From NCBI GenBank assembly GCA_937880585.1, contig CALFMR010000383.1:1-24181 (forward strand): a DNA stretch of 24,181 nt. Direction: 5' to 3'. The notes below the pieces were generated by a model. It searched no databases, was not told the DNA's origin, and saw only the letters and a program-made list of their open reading frames with translations. A program made the translations under genes and the position numbers. Shown here one piece after another: positions 1-5,428 of this stretch. How positions within the stretch are numbered: position 1 is the stretch's first letter; each line of letters starts with the position of its first letter. This DNA comes from an uncultured Acidobacteriota bacterium. Lineage in GTDB: Bacteria > Acidobacteriota > Vicinamibacteria > Vicinamibacterales > SCN-69-37.

Positions 1-565
1 GCACGTCGACACTGCGTTCGCGGCCGTCGCGCGTCGAGATGAGCCGGCGCGTCGCACCGGCGAAGGCTTCTTCGAGCGTGAGGTCGAGCGACTGCTCGAG
101 GTCGTGGCCCCGGCTCGTCCGTGCGCCGCGGCCGCGTCCTCGCGCGCCCGACACCGGTTCGCCGCCGAAGAACGTCTGGAAGAAGTCCGAGAACGGCGCG
201 CCCTCGCCGTCGCCGCCGCCGAAGATCTCGGCCATCTCCTCGGGCGTCATCGTTCGATACGTGGCTCCGCCGCCGAACGGGCTGCCCGCGGCGCCGCCAA
301 ACGGGGCTCCGGCGCCCGCATTTGCGCCCGCCGTTTCGTAGTCGCGCCAGTGCGCGCCGAGCTCGTCGTACTTGCGCCGCTTCGCCGGATCGCCCAGGAC
401 CTCGTTGGCCTCATTGATTTCCTTGAAGCGCGCCTCGGCGGCCTTGTCGTTGGCGTTGAGATCCGGATGGTGCTCGCGCGCGAGCTTGCGATACGCACGC
501 TTGATCTCCGCATCGGTCGCCGTTTTCGGCACGCCGAGCACGGCGTAGTAGTCCTTGAAGTCCAT
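1..565 (-). CDS. J-domain co-chaperone, CbpA/DnaJ type II (C-terminus beyond window)
   Basis: Hsp70 co-chaperone that delivers unfolded clients to DnaK and stimulates its ATPase in the cytoplasm. The reverse-strand reading frame starts at 565 with MDFKDYYAVLGVPKTATDAE, a canonical J-domain start. The HPD tripeptide is seen in LAREHHPDLN, around residues 31-35. A Gly/Phe-rich linker follows (GAGAPFGGAAGSPFGGG), then DLEQSLDLTLEEAFAGATRR, the beginning of the C-terminal substrate-binding beta-sandwich. There is no CxxCxGxG zinc-finger run between the G/F linker and that domain in the visible 188 codons, which favours a CbpA-like (type B) protein over classical DnaJ. The start lies 2 nt after the hspR stop, so the two form an operon. 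The 3' end runs off the left edge. Identification is firm; the exact subtype is inferred from the visible part. Confidence 0.93.
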   Translation of the reverse strand, partial: MDFKDYYAVLGVPKTATDAEIKRAYRKLAREHHPDLNANDKAAEARFKEINEANEVLGDPAKRRKYDELGAHWRDYETAGANAGAGAPFGGAAGSPFGGGATYRTMTPEEMAEIFGGGDGEGAPFSDFFQTFFGGEPVSGARGRGRGARTSRGHDLEQSLDLTLEEAFAGATRRLISTRDGRERSVDV

Positions 566-567
566 CG

Positions 568-945
568 TCACCGTTCCTCGCGCGCGCGGTCGAGGCCGAG
601 CAGGCGGCAGAGCGCGTCGACTTCTTCGGCCAGCCGCCGATCGGACGCGGCCGAATGGGTGGCTTTCCGATCGCGCCGGACGAGCGGGCGCAGGCGCAAC
701 GCGATTTCGGCGACCGACAGCAGCCGCTCGACGCCGGCCAGGTTGATGCCCGCGTCGTCGACGAACGTCTTGATCAGACGGAGCCGGTCGAGCTCGTCGT
801 GCGTGTAGACCCGTACGCTGCCCGACGTGCGGTGCGGACGCACGAGCCCCAGACGCTCGTACTTGCGGAGCGTCTGCGGGTGCATGTCGACAAGCTCCGC
901 CGCCATGCTGATGAGGTAGAAGTCCGGCGCCTTGGTCACCGCCAT
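568..945 (-). CDS. hspR: HspR, MerR-family heat-shock repressor
   Basis: A 125-residue DNA-binding repressor of chaperone genes. In the known family, HspR binds HAIR inverted repeats and uses DnaK as co-repressor. The MerR winged helix is recognisable from about residue 9: FYLISMAAELVDMHPQTLRK, then YERLGLVRP and the RVYTHDELDRLRLI wing. The phrase DDAGINLAGVERLL is the HspR-type helix (family form: EGINLAGIKRI). The C-terminus is a short Arg-rich helix. It is first in an operon with the J-domain gene. The ATG at 945 is preferred to the internal Met14, because starting at Met14 would remove the first strand of the fold (FYLIS). No Shine-Dalgarno is visible and the predicted leader is only about 5 nt. 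A HAIR-like element overlaps its promoter, supporting autoregulation. Confidence 0.93.
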   Translation of the reverse strand: MAVTKAPDFYLISMAAELVDMHPQTLRKYERLGLVRPHRTSGSVRVYTHDELDRLRLIKTFVDDAGINLAGVERLLSVAEIALRLRPLVRRDRKATHSAASDRRLAEEVDALCRLLGLDRAREER

Positions 946-956
946 GCCACGATCTG

Positions 957-985
957 AATATAGGACTTGATACGACTTGTGTCAA
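957..985 (-). promoter_or_regulatory. Sigma70-type promoter of hspR operon
   Basis: On the reverse strand the -35 is a perfect TTGACA (complement of 980-985). A 17-nt spacer follows, then a TATATT -10 (complement of 957-962). The predicted transcription start is a G near 950, about 5 nt upstream of the ATG at 945, so the mRNA would be nearly leaderless. Confidence 0.8.
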
Positions 986-986
986 G
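966..986. promoter_or_regulatory. HAIR-like HspR operator
   Basis: Inverted repeat CTTGATA-N7-TGTCAAG with arms at 966-972 and 980-986. The arms are reverse complements at 6 of 7 positions. The known HAIR consensus is CTTGAGT-N7-ACTCAAG: the spacing is identical, and the outer five bases of each arm match. It covers the -35 and spacer of the hspR promoter, a position suited to repression. Confidence 0.8.
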
Positions 987-1094
987 ACGCCAGCCGCCGG
1001 TGGTCGCGTGCCGACGCCAGCCGCTGCCGGCGCCCGCACACTCACACGCGCGCTCGAGCGGACGGCCGTCCATTCAGTGCGATACTCCGAGGTT

Positions 1095-1835
1095 ATGCCG
1101 TTCGGCTTGCACGCCGCCGACTTCGTCACGATTGGCCTGCTCGTCGTCCTCGAGGGCCTGCTCAGCGCGGACAACGCGCTCGTGATGGCGATCATGATTC
1201 TCGGCCTGCCGCGCGCCGACCACGGCAAGGTGCTTCGCTACGGCTTGGTCGGCGGCTTCGCGTTCCGGATCGTCGCGACGCTGCTCGCCGTGTACCTGAT
1301 CGGCTTCGTGTGGATCAAGCTCGCCGGCGGGCTCTATCTCGCGTACCTGACTGCCTCGCACTTCCTGCAGTCGGGCGATGCCGAGACGCGTCGCACGCCA
1401 CCCAAGGCGCGACCGATGCTGGGTCTGTCGGCCTTCTGGGCCACGGTCCTGCGCGTCGAGGTCGTGAACCTCGCGTTCTCGATCGACTCGATCCTCGTTG
1501 CGGTCGCGATGTCGAGGAAGCTGTCGGTGGTGCTGGCCGGCGGCATTCTGGGGATCCTCGCCATGCGGCTCGTCGTCGGGCAGCTGCTCGAGATCATCCG
1601 CCGATATCCGGCGCTCGTCGACGGCGCCTTCGTCATCATCGCGTGGGTCGCGGTGAAGCTCGTGATCGAGTACGCGCACGACGCGGGATGGATTGGTTGG
1701 GAGGTGCCTCGCCCATGGTCGCTCGGCCTCATCGTGGCGATTTTCCTGGCCTTCTGGATCTACGCGCGCCTCCGTCCGCCTCCAGCCGACGGCGACGACG
1801 CGGGGCAGCCGCCGGCCAGCGCACCACCCGAATAG
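1095..1835 (+). CDS. TerC-family integral membrane protein (YkoY/Alx-like)
   Basis: A 246-residue polytopic membrane protein of the TerC family. Members are linked to manganese or other metal-ion efflux and to metalation of exported proteins; the substrate here is not shown. The N-terminal family signature is present as LEGLLSADNALVMAIM, with E20, D26 and N27 in the first membrane helix. The mirrored second signature is NLAFSIDSILVAVAMS, with N125 and D131. These acidic residues within helices are the presumed metal ligands. About seven hydrophobic segments are visible, and the tail after residue 230 is Pro/Ala-rich and polar. The ATG at 1095 was chosen because conserved sequence begins right after it; an in-frame upstream start at 1008 would add an unconserved Ala/Arg-rich stretch. 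It is divergent from hspR with a 149-nt gap. I see no yybP-ykoY manganese riboswitch upstream. Confidence 0.88.
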   Translation: MPFGLHAADFVTIGLLVVLEGLLSADNALVMAIMILGLPRADHGKVLRYGLVGGFAFRIVATLLAVYLIGFVWIKLAGGLYLAYLTASHFLQSGDAETRRTPPKARPMLGLSAFWATVLRVEVVNLAFSIDSILVAVAMSRKLSVVLAGGILGILAMRLVVGQLLEIIRRYPALVDGAFVIIAWVAVKLVIEYAHDAGWIGWEVPRPWSLGLIVAIFLAFWIYARLRPPPADGDDAGQPPASAPPE

Positions 1836-1860
1836 CGCCGGTCCACTTGCAGAACTGTCG

Positions 1861-1883
1861 GCCGGCCGTGACGGCTCGCCGGC
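1861..1883 (+). terminator. Possible GC-rich hairpin after the TerC gene
   Basis: GCCGGC at 1861-1866 can pair with GCCGGC at 1878-1883 across an 11-nt loop, 26 nt after the TerC stop. No T-tract follows, so this is only a weak candidate for transcription termination. Confidence 0.25.
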
Positions 1884-1935
1884 AGGCGTCTCCGAGCGGC
1901 AGGGCTCGCGTTGAGTGCGGCGTCGTATCGAACTC

Positions 1936-1964
1936 GCGACAAATGAATCAGTTGCGTCAATAAT
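1936..1964 (+). promoter_or_regulatory. Candidate sigma70 promoter for the antiterminator gene
   Basis: GCGACA at 1936-1941 (4 of 6 to TTGACA), a 17-nt spacer, then AATAAT at 1959-1964 (5 of 6 to TATAAT). The predicted start of transcription is near 1971. It sits in a locally A/T-richer island in an otherwise GC-rich gap. Confidence 0.5.
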
Positions 1965-2036
1965 CACGTCGTGACGTCTGGCCCGCTGCCTTCCGGCGAT
2001 GTGCTGGTACGGCGCTTGCGCTCTCGTACCCCCTCA

Positions 2037-2594
2037 ATGTCGTCGATGGCCGCTCTTTCCCTTCACGCTTCCGCATTGCCCCCCGTCATGCCGGTCGGCG
2101 CAGCGCCAGGGGAGTGGTTTGCCGTCTGGACGCGGTCGCGCCACGAGATGGTCGTTCGCGATCAACTCGATCAAAAAGGCGTCGAGGCGTTTCTGCCGAC
2201 CGTGACGCGCTGGAGCCGCTGGAAGGATCGCAAGAAGCGCATCGACTGGCCGCTCTTTCCCGGGTACTGCTTCGCGCGCGTCGGTGCTGAACGCACGCGG
2301 TCCGTGCTCTCGTGTCCCGGCGTCGTGGCGATCGTGTCGTTCGACGGCCGTCCGGCGGCCATTCCCGACGACCAGATCGCGGCCGTCCGCGCGCTCGTCG
2401 AGAGCGAGCTCCGTCTCGATCCGTGCCCGCTGATCCGGGAAGGCGCCGGAGTGGAAGTCGTCTCGGGGCCGTTGTGCGGGGTGCGAGGGCGCCTCGTGCG
2501 AAAGGGCAGTCATGCTCGCCTGGTACTGGCCGTTGACCTGATCGGGCAGGCGGTGAGTGTCGAGATCGACGCCGCGGACGTGCGGGCCTGTTGA
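2037..2594 (+). CDS. NusG-paralogue transcription antiterminator (UpxY/LoaP/RfaH-like)
   Basis: Specialised NusG paralogue expected to ride on RNA polymerase and suppress pausing or termination in the long polysaccharide operon downstream. The NGN domain begins at W27 (WFAVWTRSRHEMVVRDQLDQ) and includes FLPTVTRWSRWKDRKK and the typical PLFPGYCFARV strand. A KOW motif follows (GVEVVSGPLCGVRGRLVRKG) near the C-terminus. The protein is 185 residues from this start. It is not the housekeeping nusG: there is no secE or ribosomal-protein neighbour, and it heads an exopolysaccharide locus, as UpxY and LoaP proteins do. The start is uncertain: ATGs at 2037, 2046 and 2088 and a GTG at 1971 are all in frame and none has a clear ribosome-binding site. 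The next gene begins 216 nt downstream after its own promoter. Confidence 0.88.
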   Translation: MSSMAALSLHASALPPVMPVGAAPGEWFAVWTRSRHEMVVRDQLDQKGVEAFLPTVTRWSRWKDRKKRIDWPLFPGYCFARVGAERTRSVLSCPGVVAIVSFDGRPAAIPDDQIAAVRALVESELRLDPCPLIREGAGVEVVSGPLCGVRGRLVRKGSHARLVLAVDLIGQAVSVEIDAADVRAC

Positions 2595-2648
2595 CCGCGG
2601 AGCCGACGAGCGACGGCACGTATCGAATCGGATTCAGGTGTGATCCAA

Positions 2649-2678
2649 TTGACACACGTCCATCAATCCGGCTACGAT
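2649..2678 (+). promoter_or_regulatory. Sigma70-type promoter upstream of the lipoprotein gene
   Basis: A perfect TTGACA at 2649-2654, an 18-nt spacer and TACGAT at 2673-2678 (4 of 6 to TATAAT). The predicted start is near 2685, giving a leader of about 125 nt before the GTG at 2811. Confidence 0.65.
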
Positions 2679-2708
2679 GCCGCTCGTCCGCGCCCGCGGA
2701 CATCGTGG

Positions 2709-2764
2709 CCCGCCGCCCGGCGGGATACCTGTAAGTCAGAGGGCGAAGCTCTACCCGGTCGCCC
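2709..2764 (+). promoter_or_regulatory. Two stem-loops in the leader of the lipoprotein gene
   Basis: The first hairpin has stem CCCGCC (2709-2714), loop GCCC and stem GGCGGG (2719-2724), with perfect pairing. The second has stem GGGCGA (2741-2746), a 12-nt loop and stem TCGCCC (2759-2764), also perfect. Both lie between the 2649 promoter and the 2811 start codon. Neither is followed by a T-tract. They could be pause or attenuator structures, or a loading site for the antiterminator encoded just upstream; the function is inference. Confidence 0.4.
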
Positions 2765-2798
2765 GCGTTCGTCGCCTTCCGTGACCGTACGTCCAGAT

Positions 2799-2803
2799 AG
2801 GAG
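2799..2803 (+). promoter_or_regulatory. Ribosome-binding site fixing the GTG start at 2811
   Basis: AGGAG lies 7 nt before GTG 2811. This is one of the few good Shine-Dalgarno sequences in the window, and it decides between the GTG at 2811 and in-frame upstream starts. Confidence 0.7.
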
Positions 2804-2810
2804 CGTTGCC

Positions 2811-3422
2811 GTGTCGAGACTTGGCTTGTCCCTGGTCCTCGGATGTTTGTGTGCCGCGGGCGCCTGCGCACGCAAAGCGTCGCCACCGCCCGCTCCCGCC
2901 GCGGGCAGCACGACCCCGGTGTACGACCGTGCGACCGGGAAGCTCGAAGCCCTCGTCTCCGATCACAACGGTGACGGGAAGCCCGACACGCGCGCCGTCA
3001 TGGACGGCACGACCCTCGAGCGCATCGAGCTCGATCGGAACGGCGATGGCAAGACGGACCGCTGGGAGTACTACGCGCCAGGCGCGGCGGGGCAGCCGCC
3101 GGTCATCGTGCGCGCCGAGCAGGCGGCCGGGCCGGACGGCCGGATCACGCGCCGCGAGTTCTACAAGAACGGCGTCATCGATCACGTCGAGGAGGACACC
3201 GACAACGACGGGCGCGTCGACAAGTGGGAGCAGTACACCGACGGCGCCCTGTCGCGCGTCGATTTGGATCTGCAAGGCAAAGGCTATCCCGACCGCCGGC
3301 TCATCTACGACGCGTCGGGGTCGGTCACGGCCGTGGAAGAGGACAGCCATGGAGACGGCACGTTCGTCCCGCTCGCCCCATCAGGCGGCCGCGGACCTTC
3401 CGCTCCCGCCCCCGCTCGCTGA
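2811..3422 (+). CDS. Putative lipoprotein with five EF-hand-like DxDxDG calcium loops
   Basis: A 203-residue exported protein. The N-terminus is a short basic-hydrophobic signal (SRLGLSLVLGCLCAAGAC) with a plausible lipobox AGAC at residues 16-19, followed by a Pro/Ala linker. The body contains five acidic loops of EF-hand/thrombospondin-type-3 style: D51-N53-D55-G-D59 (DHNGDGKPD), D75-N77-D79-D83 (DRNGDGKTD), D129-D131-D133-D137 (DTDNDGRVD), a degenerate D151-D161 loop (DLDLQGKGYPD) and DSHGDG from residue 178. Between loops are Trp/Tyr-containing strands (DRWEYY, DKWEQYTDG). Calcium binding is inferred from the loop spacing. The gene has its own promoter, leader hairpins and ribosome-binding site. 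Its last 74 nt overlap the next gene in another frame. No specific family is recognised; a role in sensing or structuring secreted polysaccharide is a guess from position. Confidence 0.75.
   Translation: MSRLGLSLVLGCLCAAGACARKASPPPAPAAGSTTPVYDRATGKLEALVSDHNGDGKPDTRAVMDGTTLERIELDRNGDGKTDRWEYYAPGAAGQPPVIVRAEQAAGPDGRITRREFYKNGVIDHVEEDTDNDGRVDKWEQYTDGALSRVDLDLQGKGYPDRRLIYDASGSVTAVEEDSHGDGTFVPLAPSGGRGPSAPAPAR
3338..3343 (+). promoter_or_regulatory. Ribosome-binding site fixing the ATG start at 3349
   Basis: AGAGGA lies 5 nt before ATG 3349, inside the end of the lipoprotein gene. It supports the 74-nt overlapping start over the alternative in-frame GTG at 3448, which has no such site. Confidence 0.6.
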
Positions 3423-4794
3423 CCGCGAAGACGCGGCGGTCCTGCTCGTGACCGCGGCGTCGGGCGGCCATCGCGCGCTCGGCACGAGCTTCGGACGTGC
3501 GTTGGTCGCGACCGTCGTCGCCGCCGACGTGACGGCGGCGCTGAGGCTGGCGGCCACGCGGTCGTTCCTTCTCGCGATTGTCGATCTCGCCGATGGACCG
3601 TCCGCCGTGACGACGCTGCGGCTGCTGCGCGCACACGCGGCGATGCCGGTTGTCGCGCTGGCCGACGCGTCCGATCCGGCACGGTCGGTCGATGCACTCG
3701 ACGCCGGCGCCCTGGATGTCCTGGCCTGGCCGATTGAAGACCCCGACGTCGCGCTCCTGCTCGCGAACCTTCGCGACCGGCAGGGCATCGAGACCGCGCT
3801 CGCGGCCGGTGACGACCCCGATCCCGTCTTTGCGCATTCGGCGCCAATGCGCGCCGTGATGAGCCAGGTGCGCCTCGCGGCGGAGGAGCGATCGCACGTC
3901 TTGTTCGTCGGCGAGCCGTCGACCGGCCGGCGGTTACTCGCGCGTGTGCTGCACCGCGCCGGTGGGCACGCTGATCGGCCGATGGTCGCGCTCGACTGTG
4001 CGGGCCTGCCGCCGCGCGAGATCGAACGCCGGTTGTTCGGCGCCTCCGGGGAGGCGGCCTCGTCGGCGCCCGACGACGCCGTCGAGCCGATTGACGCGTC
4101 GAGCGCGCTCGCCCGCGCGCGCGGGGGCACGCTGGCGCTCAGTCACCTCTCGGACGCACCGGCGCGCGTGCAGGCGCGGCTCGCGCGTGTGCTGCGCGAT
4201 CGCGAGGCGCGGCTCGCGGGCAGCCGGGTCATCGTCCCCCTCGATGTTCGGCTCGCCACGGCGGCCGGCGTCGACGGCGCGGGCGGTCCGGCCGACGGCC
4301 GGCTCATGACCGATCTCGCCGAACGTCTGGCCGAGGTGCGGATCGACGTGCCGCCCTTGCGCCGCCGTCGCGAAGACCTGCCGCTGCTCGCCGCGTACCT
4401 GCTCCGGCAGGCCTGCGGCCAGCGCCACGTCGATCCCAAGCGCTTCAGCCAGTCGGCACTGGCCGTGCTGGCGGCGCTCCCCTGGCACGGGAATGCGGCC
4501 GATCTCGCCTCGCTCGTCGATCTCGTCGTCGACCGCGTCGACGGCCCGGTCGTGCAGATCGGCGACGTGCTAGCGCACGCCACGCTCGACGGCATGGCCG
4601 CGCCCGTCGAGGCCGGCCTGACCTTGCGCGATGCCCGGGCGAGGTTCGAGCGCGATTGCATCAGCGCCGTGCTCGTCCGACACCGGGGCCGGGTGGGCGA
4701 GGCGGCCAAGGCGCTGGGCATCCAGCGGACGAACCTCTACCGCAAGGTGAGGCAACTCAAGGTCCAGCGCTCGCTGCTGACCACGCGGAAGTAG
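3349..4794 (+). CDS. Degenerate NtrC-like regulator: pseudo-receiver, dead AAA+ domain, intact Fis-type HTH
   Basis: A 481-residue protein with the layout of a sigma54 enhancer-binding response regulator. Residues about 28-145 resemble a receiver: D79 in LAIVDLADG fits the phosphoacceptor, but the acidic pair is absent and the conserved Lys is W127 (LAWPIE). Residues about 160-400 align with the AAA+ domain through family phrases such as LPPLRRRREDLPLLAAYLL and PWHGN. Walker A is GEPSTGRR (188-195, Lys replaced by R194). The GAFTGA loop after LFG (229-231) is missing. Walker B is GGTLALSHL (S265 and H266 replacing Asp-Glu). The sensor-II Arg is A384. The Fis-type helix-turn-helix (about 433-475: GEAAKALGIQRTNLYRKVRQ) is intact. 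It is therefore predicted to bind DNA but not to hydrolyse ATP or remodel sigma54 holoenzyme. It overlaps the lipoprotein gene, suggesting coupled expression. Confidence 0.85.
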   Translation: METARSSRSPHQAAADLPLPPPLADREDAAVLLVTAASGGHRALGTSFGRALVATVVAADVTAALRLAATRSFLLAIVDLADGPSAVTTLRLLRAHAAMPVVALADASDPARSVDALDAGALDVLAWPIEDPDVALLLANLRDRQGIETALAAGDDPDPVFAHSAPMRAVMSQVRLAAEERSHVLFVGEPSTGRRLLARVLHRAGGHADRPMVALDCAGLPPREIERRLFGASGEAASSAPDDAVEPIDASSALARARGGTLALSHLSDAPARVQARLARVLRDREARLAGSRVIVPLDVRLATAAGVDGAGGPADGRLMTDLAERLAEVRIDVPPLRRRREDLPLLAAYLLRQACGQRHVDPKRFSQSALAVLAALPWHGNAADLASLVDLVVDRVDGPVVQIGDVLAHATLDGMAAPVEAGLTLRDARARFERDCISAVLVRHRGRVGEAAKALGIQRTNLYRKVRQLKVQRSLLTTRK

Positions 4795-4870
4795 GACGAA
4801 AGCGCGTGCAATGGCTATCGAAGCTGATACGAAGACGGCCGGATCGGGCCGAAAATCTCGCGTGATTCGC

Positions 4871-4899
4871 TTGACACGCCGCCGGGGGTGCCCGACAAT
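4871..4899 (+). promoter_or_regulatory. Sigma70-type promoter of the small secreted protein gene
   Basis: A perfect TTGACA at 4871-4876, a 17-nt spacer and GACAAT at 4894-4899 (4 of 6 to TATAAT). The predicted start is near 4906, about 44 nt before the ATG at 4950. It probably also drives the beta-barrel and export genes behind it. Confidence 0.7.
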
Positions 4900-4936
4900 C
4901 GGGAGTCACCGAGGTGGGCCGTCCGCCTTGACCTAT

Positions 4937-4941
4937 GAGGA
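4937..4941 (+). promoter_or_regulatory. Ribosome-binding site favouring the ATG at 4950
   Basis: GAGGA lies 8 nt before ATG 4950 and overlaps the alternative ATG at 4935. The 4935 ATG has no such site upstream, so 4950 is preferred. Confidence 0.6.
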
Positions 4942-4949
4942 ACCGCACG

Positions 4950-5390
4950 ATGGCACTGAAACGCGCGCTTGCAGTCGGGCTGATGATGACCATGGGGCTC
5001 GCGCCGCTGGCGGCTCAGCAGGCGGTGACGACCGGGACCATCAGCGGCAAGGCGGTCGACGAGGCGAAGAAGCCGTACTCGAACTACGTCGTGCAGCTTC
5101 GCGACATCTCGACCGGTCAGATCGTCTCGAGCCAGACGCTGGATCCGCAGGGCCTCTTCTCTTTCACGAACATCGAGTTGTCGAAGCGGTACCTGGTCGA
5201 GCTGTACAGCGTGCGGCGGAGCAAGGTCGTCTGCAGCGAAGGTCCGTATGCGTTGACGGCCCCGAGCCAGGAGACGAAGGCCGACGTGAACATCGATTGC
5301 GGCGCGACGCCGGCAGCGCTTTGGCTGCTCGCGGCGGGCGCCGGCACCGCGGCCGCCGTCGTGACCGCGACGGCCAGCGGCAGCAAGTAA
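4950..5390 (+). CDS. Small secreted protein with carboxypeptidase-regulatory/Cna-B-like beta-sandwich
   Basis: A 146-residue exported protein of unknown role. Residues 1-22 form a signal peptide (MALKRALAVGLMMTMGLAPLAAQ) with cleavage around AA-QQ. Residues about 27-95 match the style of a carboxypeptidase regulatory-like or SpaA/Cna-B beta-sandwich: GTISGKAVDEAKKPYSNYVV, then TLDPQGLFSFTNIELSKRYLVEL, where the GxFxFxxL turn is typical. Two Cys (in VVCSEG and NIDCG) could form a disulfide. The last 25 or so residues are Ala-rich and hydrophobic (ALWLLAAGAGTAAAVVTA) and end in a polar tail, possibly a membrane anchor. It has its own strong promoter and a good ribosome-binding site. The position just before the outer-membrane barrel and OPX genes suggests a periplasmic or envelope accessory role in export, which is inference. 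Confidence 0.75.
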   Translation: MALKRALAVGLMMTMGLAPLAAQQAVTTGTISGKAVDEAKKPYSNYVVQLRDISTGQIVSSQTLDPQGLFSFTNIELSKRYLVELYSVRRSKVVCSEGPYALTAPSQETKADVNIDCGATPAALWLLAAGAGTAAAVVTATASGSK

Positions 5391-5428
5391 GTCCCGCCAC
5401 GCGATTCTCACGCGCGCCCGTGCCGGCG

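Noticed and set aside
1060..1071. Perfect palindrome GGACGGCCGTCC upstream of the TerC gene
   Set aside because: Short GC palindromes are common at this base composition, and no second copy or promoter relation supports an operator.
946..1094. yybP-ykoY manganese riboswitch expected before some TerC-family genes
   Set aside because: The gap lacks the conserved paired-loop layout that I would expect, and the only promoter-like element near the TerC start (GATACT at 1081-1086) would leave almost no leader.
2685..2810. A c-di-GMP (GEMM-type) riboswitch in the lipoprotein leader
   Set aside because: Stem-loops are present, but the conserved GEMM core bases and tetraloop-receptor pattern are not seen.
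4480..4500. TGGCAC followed by ATGC, resembling a sigma54 -24/-12 element
   Set aside because: Spacing and the -12 box are off, and it is inside the regulator gene encoding the conserved PWHGN phrase.
1926..4822. TATCGAA at 1926-1932, 2621-2627 and 4816-4822, once before each of the three locus promoters, considered as a shared operator
   Set aside because: The distance to the -35 differs (10, 28 and 55 nt), there is no shared palindrome or flanking match, and a 7-mer can recur by chance in 24 kb. A counted motif search would be needed to revive it.
4811..5428. Open frame upstream of the beta-barrel gene that would extend it by about 200 residues
   Set aside because: It overlaps the small secreted protein gene, which has its own promoter, ribosome-binding site and signal peptide. 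The extension is low-complexity Arg/Ala and precedes the barrel's signal sequence.
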